A stretch of 23,376 bases of DNA from a virus. The position numbers were made by a program, and so were the translations under genes. The notes beneath the pieces are model-generated. The model was given only the letters and a program-made list of their open reading frames with translations. It ran no database searches and had not been told where the DNA came from. Of the stretch, positions 17,614-23,376 are shown one piece after another; within the stretch, counting starts at the first letter, position 1; each line of letters begins with the position of its first letter. The DNA is taken from positions 1 through 23,376 of the IMG/VR virus record IMGVR_UViG_3300020187_000226. The stretch is one strand, 5' to 3'.

Positions 17614-18069
17614 CTACTTCCCCGCATATTTAGAGATTGCTCTATTCCCAAACCAAAACGCTAACACTGCACTAAATAAACCTGACGTTTCACCATCCCA
17701 CATCAAGTCAACAGCTTGCATCCAATCACCACCTGCCTGTGTAACCTTAACCATAATCACAACTTTTGTGGTTACGAACAATCCGAAAAAGGCATAAGTA
17801 ACAACAGGACGAACACTACCCCGAAGAGCGTTGATAAATCCTCCAGCGTCAATAGATCGGTCATGCTCATACAACCCTCTTGTTTCTTCAATGTCAGCTT
17901 TTTTATCTAGCTCGACCAGCTTCATCTCAGAACGTTTTTGAGCAAGCTCCGTCTCTAGCTGCATCATTTCCATACGATGCTTCTGCGCTTGGTTTGCTCT
18001 AAAATAGCTAAGAACCTCGGGAAGAAAAGAACTCCCAAAACCTAGCAAACTTCCCAATAATGCCATCAT
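17614..18069 (-). CDS. holin candidate, 3-TM / GTA-holin-like, 151 aa
   Basis: Membrane protein likely to form the lysis hole for the adjacent endolysin. Residues 1-22 form a first hydrophobic segment (MMALLGSLLGFGSSFLPEVL). A charged helix at about 25-70 (MMQLETELAQKRSEMKLVEL) follows. SVRPVVTYAFFGLFVTTKVV gives the second membrane segment, and FSAVLAFWFGNRAISKY the third. The VRP...FG.R layout is what I know from 'holin of 3TMs' proteins of alphaproteobacterial gene-transfer agents and phages. The ATG overlaps the stop of the 66-aa gene by 4 nt (ATGA), and the endolysin follows after 2 nt. Confidence 0.8.
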   Translation of the reverse strand: MMALLGSLLGFGSSFLPEVLSYFRANQAQKHRMEMMQLETELAQKRSEMKLVELDKKADIEETRGLYEHDRSIDAGGFINALRGSVRPVVTYAFFGLFVTTKVVIMVKVTQAGGDWMQAVDLMWDGETSGLFSAVLAFWFGNRAISKYAGK

Positions 18070-18266
18070 TTTTCGTGACTCAACCAGACAGCGAATGCGC
18101 CCGTCATGGCTCCCGTTACAACAGAAATTAAAGACGCTTGCTGCGTAGATAAGTCAGGCTGCGTTAGCGCCCATTCTATGCACCGTACATACACCACCGT
18201 CATAGTGAACATCATAAAACGCGGTAGCAGCTTATATTCTAGTATCTTCTTAAAAGCTATCTGCAT
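18066..18266 (-). CDS. small two-TM membrane protein, holin/antiholin candidate, 66 aa
   Basis: A basic N-terminus is followed by KLLPRFMMFTMTVVYVRCIEW (membrane segment 1), a short polar loop (TQPDLSTQQ) and ASLISVVTGAMTGAFAVWL (membrane segment 2), then a charged tail. This is a class-II holin layout, and the sequence resembles a small marine-phage family I recall as DUF7940 (uncertain). It has the best ribosome site of the block: AAAGGAGG 6 nt before the ATG. The ATG shares one base with the preceding stop (TAATG). Its end overlaps the larger holin candidate by 4 nt, so the pair may act as holin and antiholin. Confidence 0.72.
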   Translation of the reverse strand: MQIAFKKILEYKLLPRFMMFTMTVVYVRCIEWALTQPDLSTQQASLISVVTGAMTGAFAVWLSHEK

Positions 18267-18532
18267 TAGAAACCTCCTTTCAGGCCATCCAATATCTCTG
18301 ACAAACTAGGGCGTTTGTCTTTCTTTTCGTAAAGACAACTAAACACTTTGGGACACTCAGAAAAACTTTTTGTAGGGTAATGATAACCCAAACCTCCATA
18401 CCCTGCAGTAAATCTGTATACACACACCTTTTGACCGTTTTCGGCTGTAAGCCGTTTCCATAAGTGGCATTGCACATGAGTCGGGTTAGCGACCCCCGCA
18501 AGCGTTACTGATAGTATTAACGCATTTATCAC
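18266..18532 (-). CDS. small exported Cys-containing protein, spanin-like position, 88 aa
   Basis: Unknown function. The reading frame extends up to a TTG at 18577, but that would overlap the preceding gene by 49 nt. I choose the GTG at 18532, which makes a clean 4-nt GTGA overlap with the preceding stop. From this start the product opens with a short hydrophobic signal-like stretch (INALILSVTLAGVANP). A basic region and four cysteines follow (QCHLWKRL, KVCVYRF, SECPKVFSC), then a charged C-terminus (YEKKDKRPSLSEILDG). It is probably exported to the periplasm, where the cysteines could pair. Its place in the lysis cluster makes a spanin-like role possible, but no spanin motif or lipobox is evident. 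Confidence 0.6.
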   Translation of the reverse strand: MINALILSVTLAGVANPTHVQCHLWKRLTAENGQKVCVYRFTAGYGGLGYHYPTKSFSECPKVFSCLYEKKDKRPSLSEILDGLKGGF

Positions 18533-19008
18533 TGGGTAGCCAACATTATTAAATACATACCACCACCTAACATACACAATATACCCAAACTTAACCCACC
18601 TATAGCCATATTATTCTGTATTTGGCGCTTGGCTTCCATAGCCTTATATACAGTCTCTTCCCGTTCAGCACGTATTTTGCGGCGCATACCTAGCATCTCA
18701 TCGTAAGTCCCTAAGCCAAACCTATAGTCTAGCATGAACTTAATCTCTTTTTCTTTTTCTATCAAAGTTTTCTTGCGGATCACAATGTCCATAGCTTCTT
18801 GCTCTATGTTATCGGTTCCGTGCGTCTTTTTATCTAACCACGTTGGATTTTTACGTTGAGTTTCTGCCCTGCTTATATCCGCAACGGCGCAATACCATTG
18901 TCCAAGCTGCTTGCTAACGTCCTGCATCTCACGGCCAGCACCGACCAACATCTTTACGCCTTTAAAGGCTGCGTTAGCTGCTGCAAAAGCTGTAACAGGA
19001 TCAATCAT
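18529..19008 (-). CDS. hypothetical protein with C-terminal transmembrane segment, 159 aa
   Basis: No function recognised, although the start (MIDPVTAFAAANAAFKGVKM) is of a type I remember from marine podovirus lysis/structural regions. A helical N-terminal half is followed by a highly charged helix (EKEIKFMLDYRFGLGTYDEM, then MRRKIRAEREETVYKAMEAK) and a final membrane segment at about 134-156 (GGLSLGILCMLGGGMYLIML). The layout, a cytosolic coiled coil anchored at its C-terminus, could be an i-spanin-like or holin-regulating protein, but that is inference. The ATG overlaps the preceding stop by 8 nt, with AAGG 9 nt upstream. Confidence 0.65.
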   Translation of the reverse strand: MIDPVTAFAAANAAFKGVKMLVGAGREMQDVSKQLGQWYCAVADISRAETQRKNPTWLDKKTHGTDNIEQEAMDIVIRKKTLIEKEKEIKFMLDYRFGLGTYDEMLGMRRKIRAEREETVYKAMEAKRQIQNNMAIGGLSLGILCMLGGGMYLIMLATQ

Positions 19009-19213
19009 AAATCTTTACCTTACTAGGATCGACTGATTTAGGTACACAATAAGCTGTACCGTAATCCCTTGTTTCAGGATACCCGAAGCGCCTAACTAAG
19101 TGTTCAGCGTACCAATTACATATGTCTAATCTTTTAAAGTACAGATCAGTGCTTATTGCAACACGTTCTGACCCTATGCCTATATACAGTATAAGAACAA
19201 AAACGTGTACCAC
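19001..19213 (-). CDS. small secreted-looking protein, 70 aa (GTG start)
   Basis: Unknown function. The start is GTG at 19213, 4 nt after the stop of the 59-aa XhlA-like gene. The overlapping ATG at 19215 is in another frame and soon meets a stop. The N-terminus is hydrophobic (VVHVFVLILYIGIG), like a short signal peptide or anchor. A soluble part follows with two cysteines (RLDICNWYAEHLVRRFGYP and GTAYCVPKSVD). The C...YCVPK pattern resembles small exported proteins of marine phages. It overlaps the next gene by 8 nt (ATGATTGA). Confidence 0.55.
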   Translation of the reverse strand: MVHVFVLILYIGIGSERVAISTDLYFKRLDICNWYAEHLVRRFGYPETRDYGTAYCVPKSVDPSKVKIYD

Positions 19214-19217
19214 ATGC

Positions 19218-19397
19218 TTACCCCATACGACTAAGAATTGTTAACAACATGATAATGGTTGCGCCAGATGTAGCTATAAGTACGGTCTCAAGACGTTTTA
19301 TTCTAGTAAAGACCTCTTTAAACTGTATCCTGACTTCCGTTTGCAAAGCAGCCATATCCCTTTCTAACGCGGAGACGCGTTCATCTATATCAGGCAT
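19218..19397 (-). CDS. XhlA/hemolysin-like coiled coil plus TM protein, 59 aa
   Basis: Read directly from the minus strand: ATG at 19397-19395, TAA at 19220-19218. The protein opens with MPDIDERVSALERDMAALQ, a heptad-like coiled coil, continues through EVFTRIKRLETVL, and ends with a single membrane segment (IATSGATIIMLLTILSRMG). This is the classical layout of XhlA-type phage lysis proteins: an N-terminal coiled coil of about 35 residues and a C-terminal TM. Its ATG overlaps the stop of the 91-aa gene by 8 nt (ATGCCTGA). It opens the lysis-like cluster and probably works with the holin candidates downstream. Gene call firm; role moderate. Confidence 0.72.
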   Translation of the reverse strand: MPDIDERVSALERDMAALQTEVRIQFKEVFTRIKRLETVLIATSGATIIMLLTILSRMG

Positions 19398-19665
19398 TAG
19401 GTGCAGTCGGCCAAGTTACATCAGGAAATCCGTCCTGCGCCGGTAAGTCTCTGAGCGCCTGTCGGTACGCGCGCCACTCGTCAGTTATCCTGTCAGCCAG
19501 AGCCATATGATCAGACGCCACTAGTAGTTCATCACGCTGCGCTCTGACTTGCGTTGCGCTTGCTGCCACGGGGTCAGCTTGAAAATCAGGCCAGTTTGAC
19601 ATATCCTCTGCATCATCAAAGACTGCACCATCGCCCGTTGTTTTATTGTACCAAATTTTAGACAT
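19390..19665 (-). CDS. phage tail assembly chaperone-like protein, 91 aa
   Basis: A small soluble accessory protein of the Phage_tail_APC type, expected to assist folding or assembly of the fibre encoded just upstream. The N-terminal half (IWYNKTTGDGAVF, then NWPDFQADP) precedes the family core. That core reads RAQRDELLVASDH, then DEWRAYRQALRDLPAQDGFP and VTWP. Its ATG lies inside the last codons of the 331-aa fibre gene (8-nt overlap ATGTCTAA), so expression is coupled to it. A shorter paralog occurs at 22840-23019 with the same core. Confidence 0.82.
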   Translation of the reverse strand: MSKIWYNKTTGDGAVFDDAEDMSNWPDFQADPVAASATQVRAQRDELLVASDHMALADRITDEWRAYRQALRDLPAQDGFPDVTWPTAPNA

Positions 19666-20653
19666 GATAAACCCTTACATTTCCTGCTGCACCTGTGCCG
19701 CCTGTGCCGCCTGCATTTTGGCCTGCAGCACCGCCACCTCCCGGGAAAATTCCATTTACGCTTGCTGTTGTTCCACCGTTGCCCGAAAGCAAACTTGTAG
19801 AGGTAGCATTGCCAAAACGCTGTGGCGCTTGACCATATCCACCGCCAAAAACAACATTCTGCCCACCGCCAGCACCAAACATTCTGGTATATCCGCTGGG
19901 CAACGCATTGATTGAAAAAGTGTACGCTTCGGCAGCACCGCTATTTAAATAAGTACCACTATTCTTAATATTTGGAGCCGTTACGACATTAAGTATGTTA
20001 TCAGTGTCAGAGTCAGGCGTTGAATAAATAGTACCGCCATTTCCTGAAGTTAGAGTTAAAGTTGTGGGGTTACCGACAATGGGACTAGCATTTTGGCTAA
20101 TGCCTGCTACAGCCGCGCCAATAGCAAAAGCCGCGCCATTAAACAGCCCAGCTTTGCCGTAGATTAATTTGACATTACCGCCAGCAGCAGCATAAGTTTC
20201 AGCCCCGCCGCCGCCACTTGATATAAGAAAAAACCACACGTAGGCATCGTCGGACAAGCTGCCCTTAGACCATGTGCCAGATGAATTGTATGTGTTAGTT
20301 GGGCTGGCCCAGTCTGAAGGAAAAACAACCGCTGCGGGGTCTGAACTAACCGTAGCCCAAGCCGCTGTTGTGCCGTTAGACTGAAGTAATTGTGCGTTAG
20401 AGCCTATGGTCAGCGGAGCAGCCACACCTGACGAGTTACCTACTTGTATAGCACCCTGTGCTAGAGCGCCCGTAACCGCGCCCACGACAGCAAGATTTGT
20501 AGTGCCGTCAGCCACCGTAGCCACTGTAGCGTTAGCGCCGTTCTTGATTACAACGTCTGTGCTGCTACCATCGCCCTTGAGAACCAAGCCATCAGAAGCT
20601 GTGGTTGTTACAGAGGATGACGCGAATCCTGCAAGGTCTCTAGCTTTTGTCAT
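19658..20653 (-). CDS. tail fibre / adhesin with Gly-rich C-terminus, 331 aa
   Basis: Likely a receptor-binding fibre. The N-terminus (MTKARDLAGFASSSVTTTAS) and GDGSSTDVVIKNGANATVAT at about 27-46 follow the pattern of many marine-phage fibres whose N-terminal part docks onto the tail. Residues about 60-110 are beta-helical linker repeats (GNSSGVAAPLTIGSNAQLLQ). The C-terminal half is Gly-rich, with GGGG at 147-150 and a terminal PGGGGAAGQNAGGTGGTGAA segment before a final VRVYH strand. This recalls the Gly-rich receptor-binding tips of T-even gp38-type adhesins (fold analogy, not homology). The start ATG lies 3 nt after the 85-aa gene's stop, with GGAG 6 nt upstream. Confidence 0.8.
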   Translation of the reverse strand: MTKARDLAGFASSSVTTTASDGLVLKGDGSSTDVVIKNGANATVATVADGTTNLAVVGAVTGALAQGAIQVGNSSGVAAPLTIGSNAQLLQSNGTTAAWATVSSDPAAVVFPSDWASPTNTYNSSGTWSKGSLSDDAYVWFFLISSGGGGAETYAAAGGNVKLIYGKAGLFNGAAFAIGAAVAGISQNASPIVGNPTTLTLTSGNGGTIYSTPDSDTDNILNVVTAPNIKNSGTYLNSGAAEAYTFSINALPSGYTRMFGAGGGQNVVFGGGYGQAPQRFGNATSTSLLSGNGGTTASVNGIFPGGGGAAGQNAGGTGGTGAAGNVRVYHV

Positions 20654-20656
20654 GTC

Positions 20657-20914
20657 TTACTCCGCTTCTTCTTCGGGCATCGCTACCCATGCTGGGTTGT
20701 CAGACCAAGTTGTACCGTCAAACATGTACTTTCCACCACCAACGTATTCATTAGGCTCAGTAACGCTTTCGTACAAAAGACAATTAGAACTATTCATATC
20801 ACCAATGTAATATTCTACTGGTTCTCCCACAGCAACGTTTACACTATTAATTGTTATAATTTTGCTATCCGCAAACATGTAGTAAGAAATACCATCTTTG
20901 CATAAAGTCTTCAT
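20657..20914 (-). CDS. fibre-associated small protein, 85 aa
   Basis: Probably an accessory of the preceding beta-propeller fibre. It is soluble and beta-rich, with YVGGGKYMFDGTTWSDNPAW near the C-terminus and an acidic tail (MPEEEAE). The FDG.TW..NP.WV pattern recurs in small proteins next to fibre genes of marine phages (recollection). Its ATG shares one base with the fibre's stop (TGATG), and GAGGGG lies about 7 nt upstream, so it is translationally coupled. It has the same position relative to its fibre as the two chaperone-like proteins but no clear sequence similarity to them. Confidence 0.65.
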   Translation of the reverse strand: MKTLCKDGISYYMFADSKIITINSVNVAVGEPVEYYIGDMNSSNCLLYESVTEPNEYVGGGKYMFDGTTWSDNPAWVAMPEEEAE

Positions 20915-22830
20915 CAGACTGACCCCTCGCTAATGTAAAGTTTAGTGGCAGAAATTGCTTTTCCTATTTTATTAGCGGGACCAGCGGCAACTGCTGACCC
21001 TGTTGTTGGAAGCCCATAGTCAAACCCTGTTATAAGACTTGATTGGCTTTCATTTATGCCGCCCACCACTGTAATTGCCCCCGCAGCACCGTCAGAAATA
21101 TTTTCTTTGGCTATACCGACATATGTGGGGGCAGAAGGGTTTATGACCATAGCTCCAGCGCTGCCGTTTACAACAACCGCCCTCGAAGTATCAGGGTCGT
21201 AAATCATGCCACCACTATTGCCAACAACCTGACTGTTTGGAATTTTTCTTATTGGCCCTGCTACAACAACGGTTCCGCTGACTTTAACAGTTTGAATGAC
21301 AGCACCGGACACACTGCCAGTATAATTAAGTTCAACAGTATTGCTGTCAGAATTAAAGGCCATACCCATAGTGCTGCAAGTTTCTAAACCGTTTACCACA
21401 GTAGGATTTCCAAAGCTGATAGTTGTGCCACTAACTGTCCCAACCAGAACAGTAGGCAAATTTCCATTAGCTGAATCTGGGAAGCCAAAGACTACCTTGT
21501 TAGCATTTGTGTCGTAAACAGGGTACATCGTACTAAGGCCTGTAAAGCCGACTGTGGCAGACAAGTCTATCGCAGTGCCAAACGAAATGCTTGTTCCTGA
21601 AACTGTCCCAACTACACACTTTGAAGTCGATCCTACTACATAAAAAATAACAACCTTATTAGTATCAGGGTCATAAACCGCGCCACGCTGATTGCTGCCA
21701 GTAGCGCTATCCATAACAACAACCGAACCCCACGAAACGCTTGTCCCGCTAGTTGTTACTACATACGCAACGTGCCTATAGCCGCTACCAAGGTTTTTGC
21801 GATAAACAGCTAATGTTTTGTTTGAACCAACATTTAGCCATATAAGGCCAGCATCAGTAATATCTCCTGATTCATTAGGACCAGTAACGGCTGAACCAAA
21901 CGTCATTGAATTGCCGCTAACAATTCCAGAAATTGCATGTGGCATTTGAGGATTGTTTTGAACCGTAACATACAAAATGTTTGTTCTGCCAGTAGCGGGA
22001 TCAAAAGCAGGACGGGCCAGATATGTTCCTACACTGTTTAACGCAACCTCAGACGCAATGCTTATAGTGTTATCGGCAGCGATAGTGCAAACTTGCACGT
22101 ATCCGTAGTAGGGAGAATTGCTGCTTCGTGCTGATGCTATTACAAGTTTGTTGGCATTGGTGTCATAAGTTATTCCACATCTGTTAAGTTGAGCGCCTAT
22201 GGTGGTTGTTGAACTTGTAAGACTTCCGTTATAAGGCGAAAAAGTGCTTATTGTTCCATCAGGAATTATACCAACAATTTGACCAGCGGTGATTGCACCT
22301 GTAGCCGTGAATGTTTGCTCACCGCCACCGCTTGCCTCTACCCAACTAATGTCATCAGCACCAGCGGTCAGTACTGTACCCGTTGCGCCTTTGCTTAGTC
22401 TTGCTGTAGCTGCACTGCTGTTACCGTAAATAATAGAACCACGGGGTACTGCGGCTAGCGTGTTTAATTCAGCCGCCGTGCTGGTAACTCCAAGATTTGG
22501 TAAAGTTATACCCAAGTTTGTTCTTGATGTAGATGCACTTACTACGTCCGACAAATTGTTTGCAGCGGCTAACCCACCACTAGCTACAAAGGATGTAAAC
22601 GCTACAATCTCTATAATGTCATTAACCAAAGCAGCGGTAGCCAACACAACGTCAGAGCCGTTAGTCGCGGTATAATCCGCAGCGGCTAGTTTTACGCCGT
22701 TCATATATACATCGACAAAACCTACGCTGTACCCGCTTGTAGCAAAGGTAGTCTGCCCTGCCGTAGCAGTAAAAGCCTGACGCTTCTGCGTGGCCTGTGG
22801 TACTGGCTGTGTGCCTATGTATCCTGACAT
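20914..22830 (-). CDS. tail fibre with seven-repeat beta-propeller-like body, 638 aa
   Basis: Likely a host-recognition fibre. Residues 20-81 hold the marine-phage fibre N-terminal domain (GQTTFATSGYSVGFVDVYMN, then NGSDVVLA and NDIIEIVAF). A linker with NNLSDVVSASTSRTNLGI (91-108) and RGSIIYGNSSAATARLSKG (130-148) follows. Seven repeats start near 218, 273, 328, 383, 436, 488 and 540, spaced 52-55 residues. Each has a YD(P/T)xxNKVVI-like strand pair, and several have a GTVSGTxISFG strand, as expected for a seven-bladed propeller. The last 70 residues (YVGIAKENISDGAAGAITVV onward) form a C-terminal domain shared with the partial fibre at the right edge. The ATG has GGAG 6 nt upstream. Confidence 0.85.
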   Translation of the reverse strand: MSGYIGTQPVPQATQKRQAFTATAGQTTFATSGYSVGFVDVYMNGVKLAAADYTATNGSDVVLATAALVNDIIEIVAFTSFVASGGLAAANNLSDVVSASTSRTNLGITLPNLGVTSTAAELNTLAAVPRGSIIYGNSSAATARLSKGATGTVLTAGADDISWVEASGGGEQTFTATGAITAGQIVGIIPDGTISTFSPYNGSLTSSTTTIGAQLNRCGITYDTNANKLVIASARSSNSPYYGYVQVCTIAADNTISIASEVALNSVGTYLARPAFDPATGRTNILYVTVQNNPQMPHAISGIVSGNSMTFGSAVTGPNESGDITDAGLIWLNVGSNKTLAVYRKNLGSGYRHVAYVVTTSGTSVSWGSVVVMDSATGSNQRGAVYDPDTNKVVIFYVVGSTSKCVVGTVSGTSISFGTAIDLSATVGFTGLSTMYPVYDTNANKVVFGFPDSANGNLPTVLVGTVSGTTISFGNPTVVNGLETCSTMGMAFNSDSNTVELNYTGSVSGAVIQTVKVSGTVVVAGPIRKIPNSQVVGNSGGMIYDPDTSRAVVVNGSAGAMVINPSAPTYVGIAKENISDGAAGAITVVGGINESQSSLITGFDYGLPTTGSAVAAGPANKIGKAISATKLYISEGSV

Positions 22831-22839
22831 ACTTTACTC

Positions 22840-23019
22840 CTACTCAGGCCAAAGGGGCCAAGTTATGTTTTCGGGAAACCCAGCTTGTTGAGGTACATCA
22901 CGCAATGCTTGTCGAAAAGTGCGCCACTCATCCGTCACATAGTCAGGCCAAACGTGACTGTCAGATAGTTCAAGCATCCTTTTACGTTGCTCTCTAGCTG
23001 CATCAGAAAGATCAGACAT
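22840..23019 (-). CDS. short tail assembly chaperone-like protein, 59 aa
   Basis: Read directly from the minus strand: ATG at 23019-23017, TAG at 22842-22840. The product is a compact version of the APC-type chaperone at 19390-19665. It begins MSDLSDAAREQRKRMLELSD and carries the core DEWRTFRQALRDVPQQAGFP followed by NITWPLWPE. It lacks the N-terminal about 35 residues of the longer paralog. The ATG shares one base with the stop of the partial fibre gene (TAATG), so it should serve that fibre. The next fibre starts 9 nt downstream of its stop. No other reading frame competes here. Confidence 0.8.
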   Translation of the reverse strand: MSDLSDAAREQRKRMLELSDSHVWPDYVTDEWRTFRQALRDVPQQAGFPENITWPLWPE

Positions 23020-23376
23020 TATAATTTCCCTGCGTTAAGATAAATTGAAGAAGAAGATAGAGCCACACCAAAGGCTCCATCCCCAGAAACCCCAATTTCC
23101 GAAATAGTTGCTGAACCACTTGGTAATCCATACTCCGTACCAGCCGTTAGCCCACTTACAGATGTATTAATTCCACCAACGACTGTAACCGTGCCAGTTG
23201 CCCCATTTGAAATATTTTCTGCCGCAATACCTACAAAAGATGGAGCTGTTACATTGTAAATGCGAACATTAGAGGCGTCAACATTTACAATAACCCCAGC
23301 GTCAGGATCGTAAACCGAATCGCTAAATGTGCCTGCGCCCCACCGAGTTCTTGAGGCTAAGGGTCCAAACACTACC
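23019..23376 (-). CDS. tail fibre, C-terminal part only (5' end beyond window)
   Basis: The frame is open to the right edge. A GTG at 23372 could be read as a start, but the protein begins in the middle of a beta strand, so the real start lies outside. What is visible is one propeller-like repeat (SDSVYDPDAGVIVNVDASNV) and then a C-terminal domain (FVGIAAENISNGATGTVTVV, GGINTSVSGLTAGTEYGLPS). These match the end of the 638-aa fibre in order and spacing, so the two fibres are paralogs at least over this part. It is followed with a 1-nt overlap by the 59-aa chaperone-like gene. Confidence 0.8.
   Translation of the reverse strand, partial: VVFGPLASRTRWGAGTFSDSVYDPDAGVIVNVDASNVRIYNVTAPSFVGIAAENISNGATGTVTVVGGINTSVSGLTAGTEYGLPSGSATISEIGVSGDGAFGVALSSSSIYLNAGKL

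Noticed and set aside
17418-17651. Alternative 77-aa minus frame over the endolysin start
   Set aside because: It overlaps the M15 gene in another frame. The M15 frame has its full zinc site and a proper start and ribosome site.
18533-18577. TTG start at 18577 for the 88-aa exported protein
   Set aside because: It needs a rare start and a 49-nt overlap; GTG at 18532 gives a coupled GTGA overlap and exposes a signal-like N-terminus.

Overview
The window looks like part of the genome of a tailed double-stranded DNA phage with podovirus-like (short-tailed, T7/P22-style) architecture. It resembles uncultured marine podoviruses: tightly packed small genes, giant 'ejection/polyvalent' proteins, a GNAT-like protein inside the virion module, and tail-fibre N-termini of the 'GFVDVYMNGVKL' type. 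No host can be named from the sequence. The two-helix and three-helix holin families and the base composition fit a marine proteobacterium, but this is inference. No tRNA, IS element, integrase or CRISPR array was seen.

Layout. Plus strand, 1-1614: the 3' end of the replication module. It holds the C-terminal part of a DUF927-like primase/helicase ATPase, which runs off the left edge, and a small unknown protein that overlaps its end. At 1615-1700 is the only real intergenic gap. It holds a strong plus-strand terminator and a second stem that is mutually exclusive with it, and it separates two convergent blocks. Minus strand, 23376 down to 1699: one virion/lysis block of almost 22 kb with no gap longer than about 13 nt.

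In transcription order (right to left) the minus block holds: (1) a fibre region made of three fibre-plus-small-accessory-protein cassettes (a partial fibre + 59-aa tail-assembly-chaperone-like protein; a 638-aa seven-repeat beta-propeller fibre + 85-aa protein; a 331-aa Gly-rich fibre + 91-aa chaperone-like protein); (2) a lysis-like cluster: a 59-aa XhlA-like coiled-coil/TM protein, a 70-aa exported-looking protein, a 159-aa protein with a C-terminal TM, an 88-aa Cys-rich exported protein with a GTG start, a 66-aa two-TM holin candidate, a 151-aa three-TM holin candidate and an M15 zinc endolysin; (3) virion proteins: a 620-aa tail hub/nozzle-type protein, an 83-aa protein, a 457-aa protein, a GNAT-like protein, and internal/ejection-type proteins of 353, 1120 and 2356 aa.

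Most minus-strand junctions are 1-, 4- or 8-nt stop/start overlaps, so translation is probably coupled along the block. The most interesting items are: the 2356-aa polyvalent protein, which combines an FtsK-gamma-like DNA-binding segment, an octapeptide repeat, a coiled coil, a HEVLH zincin motif and an LPD38-like C-terminus; the RNA structure that competes with the terminator at the convergent junction; and the triplicated fibre cassettes. Two 59-aa genes were recovered by reading the minus strand directly, and three starts were moved to better-supported positions.
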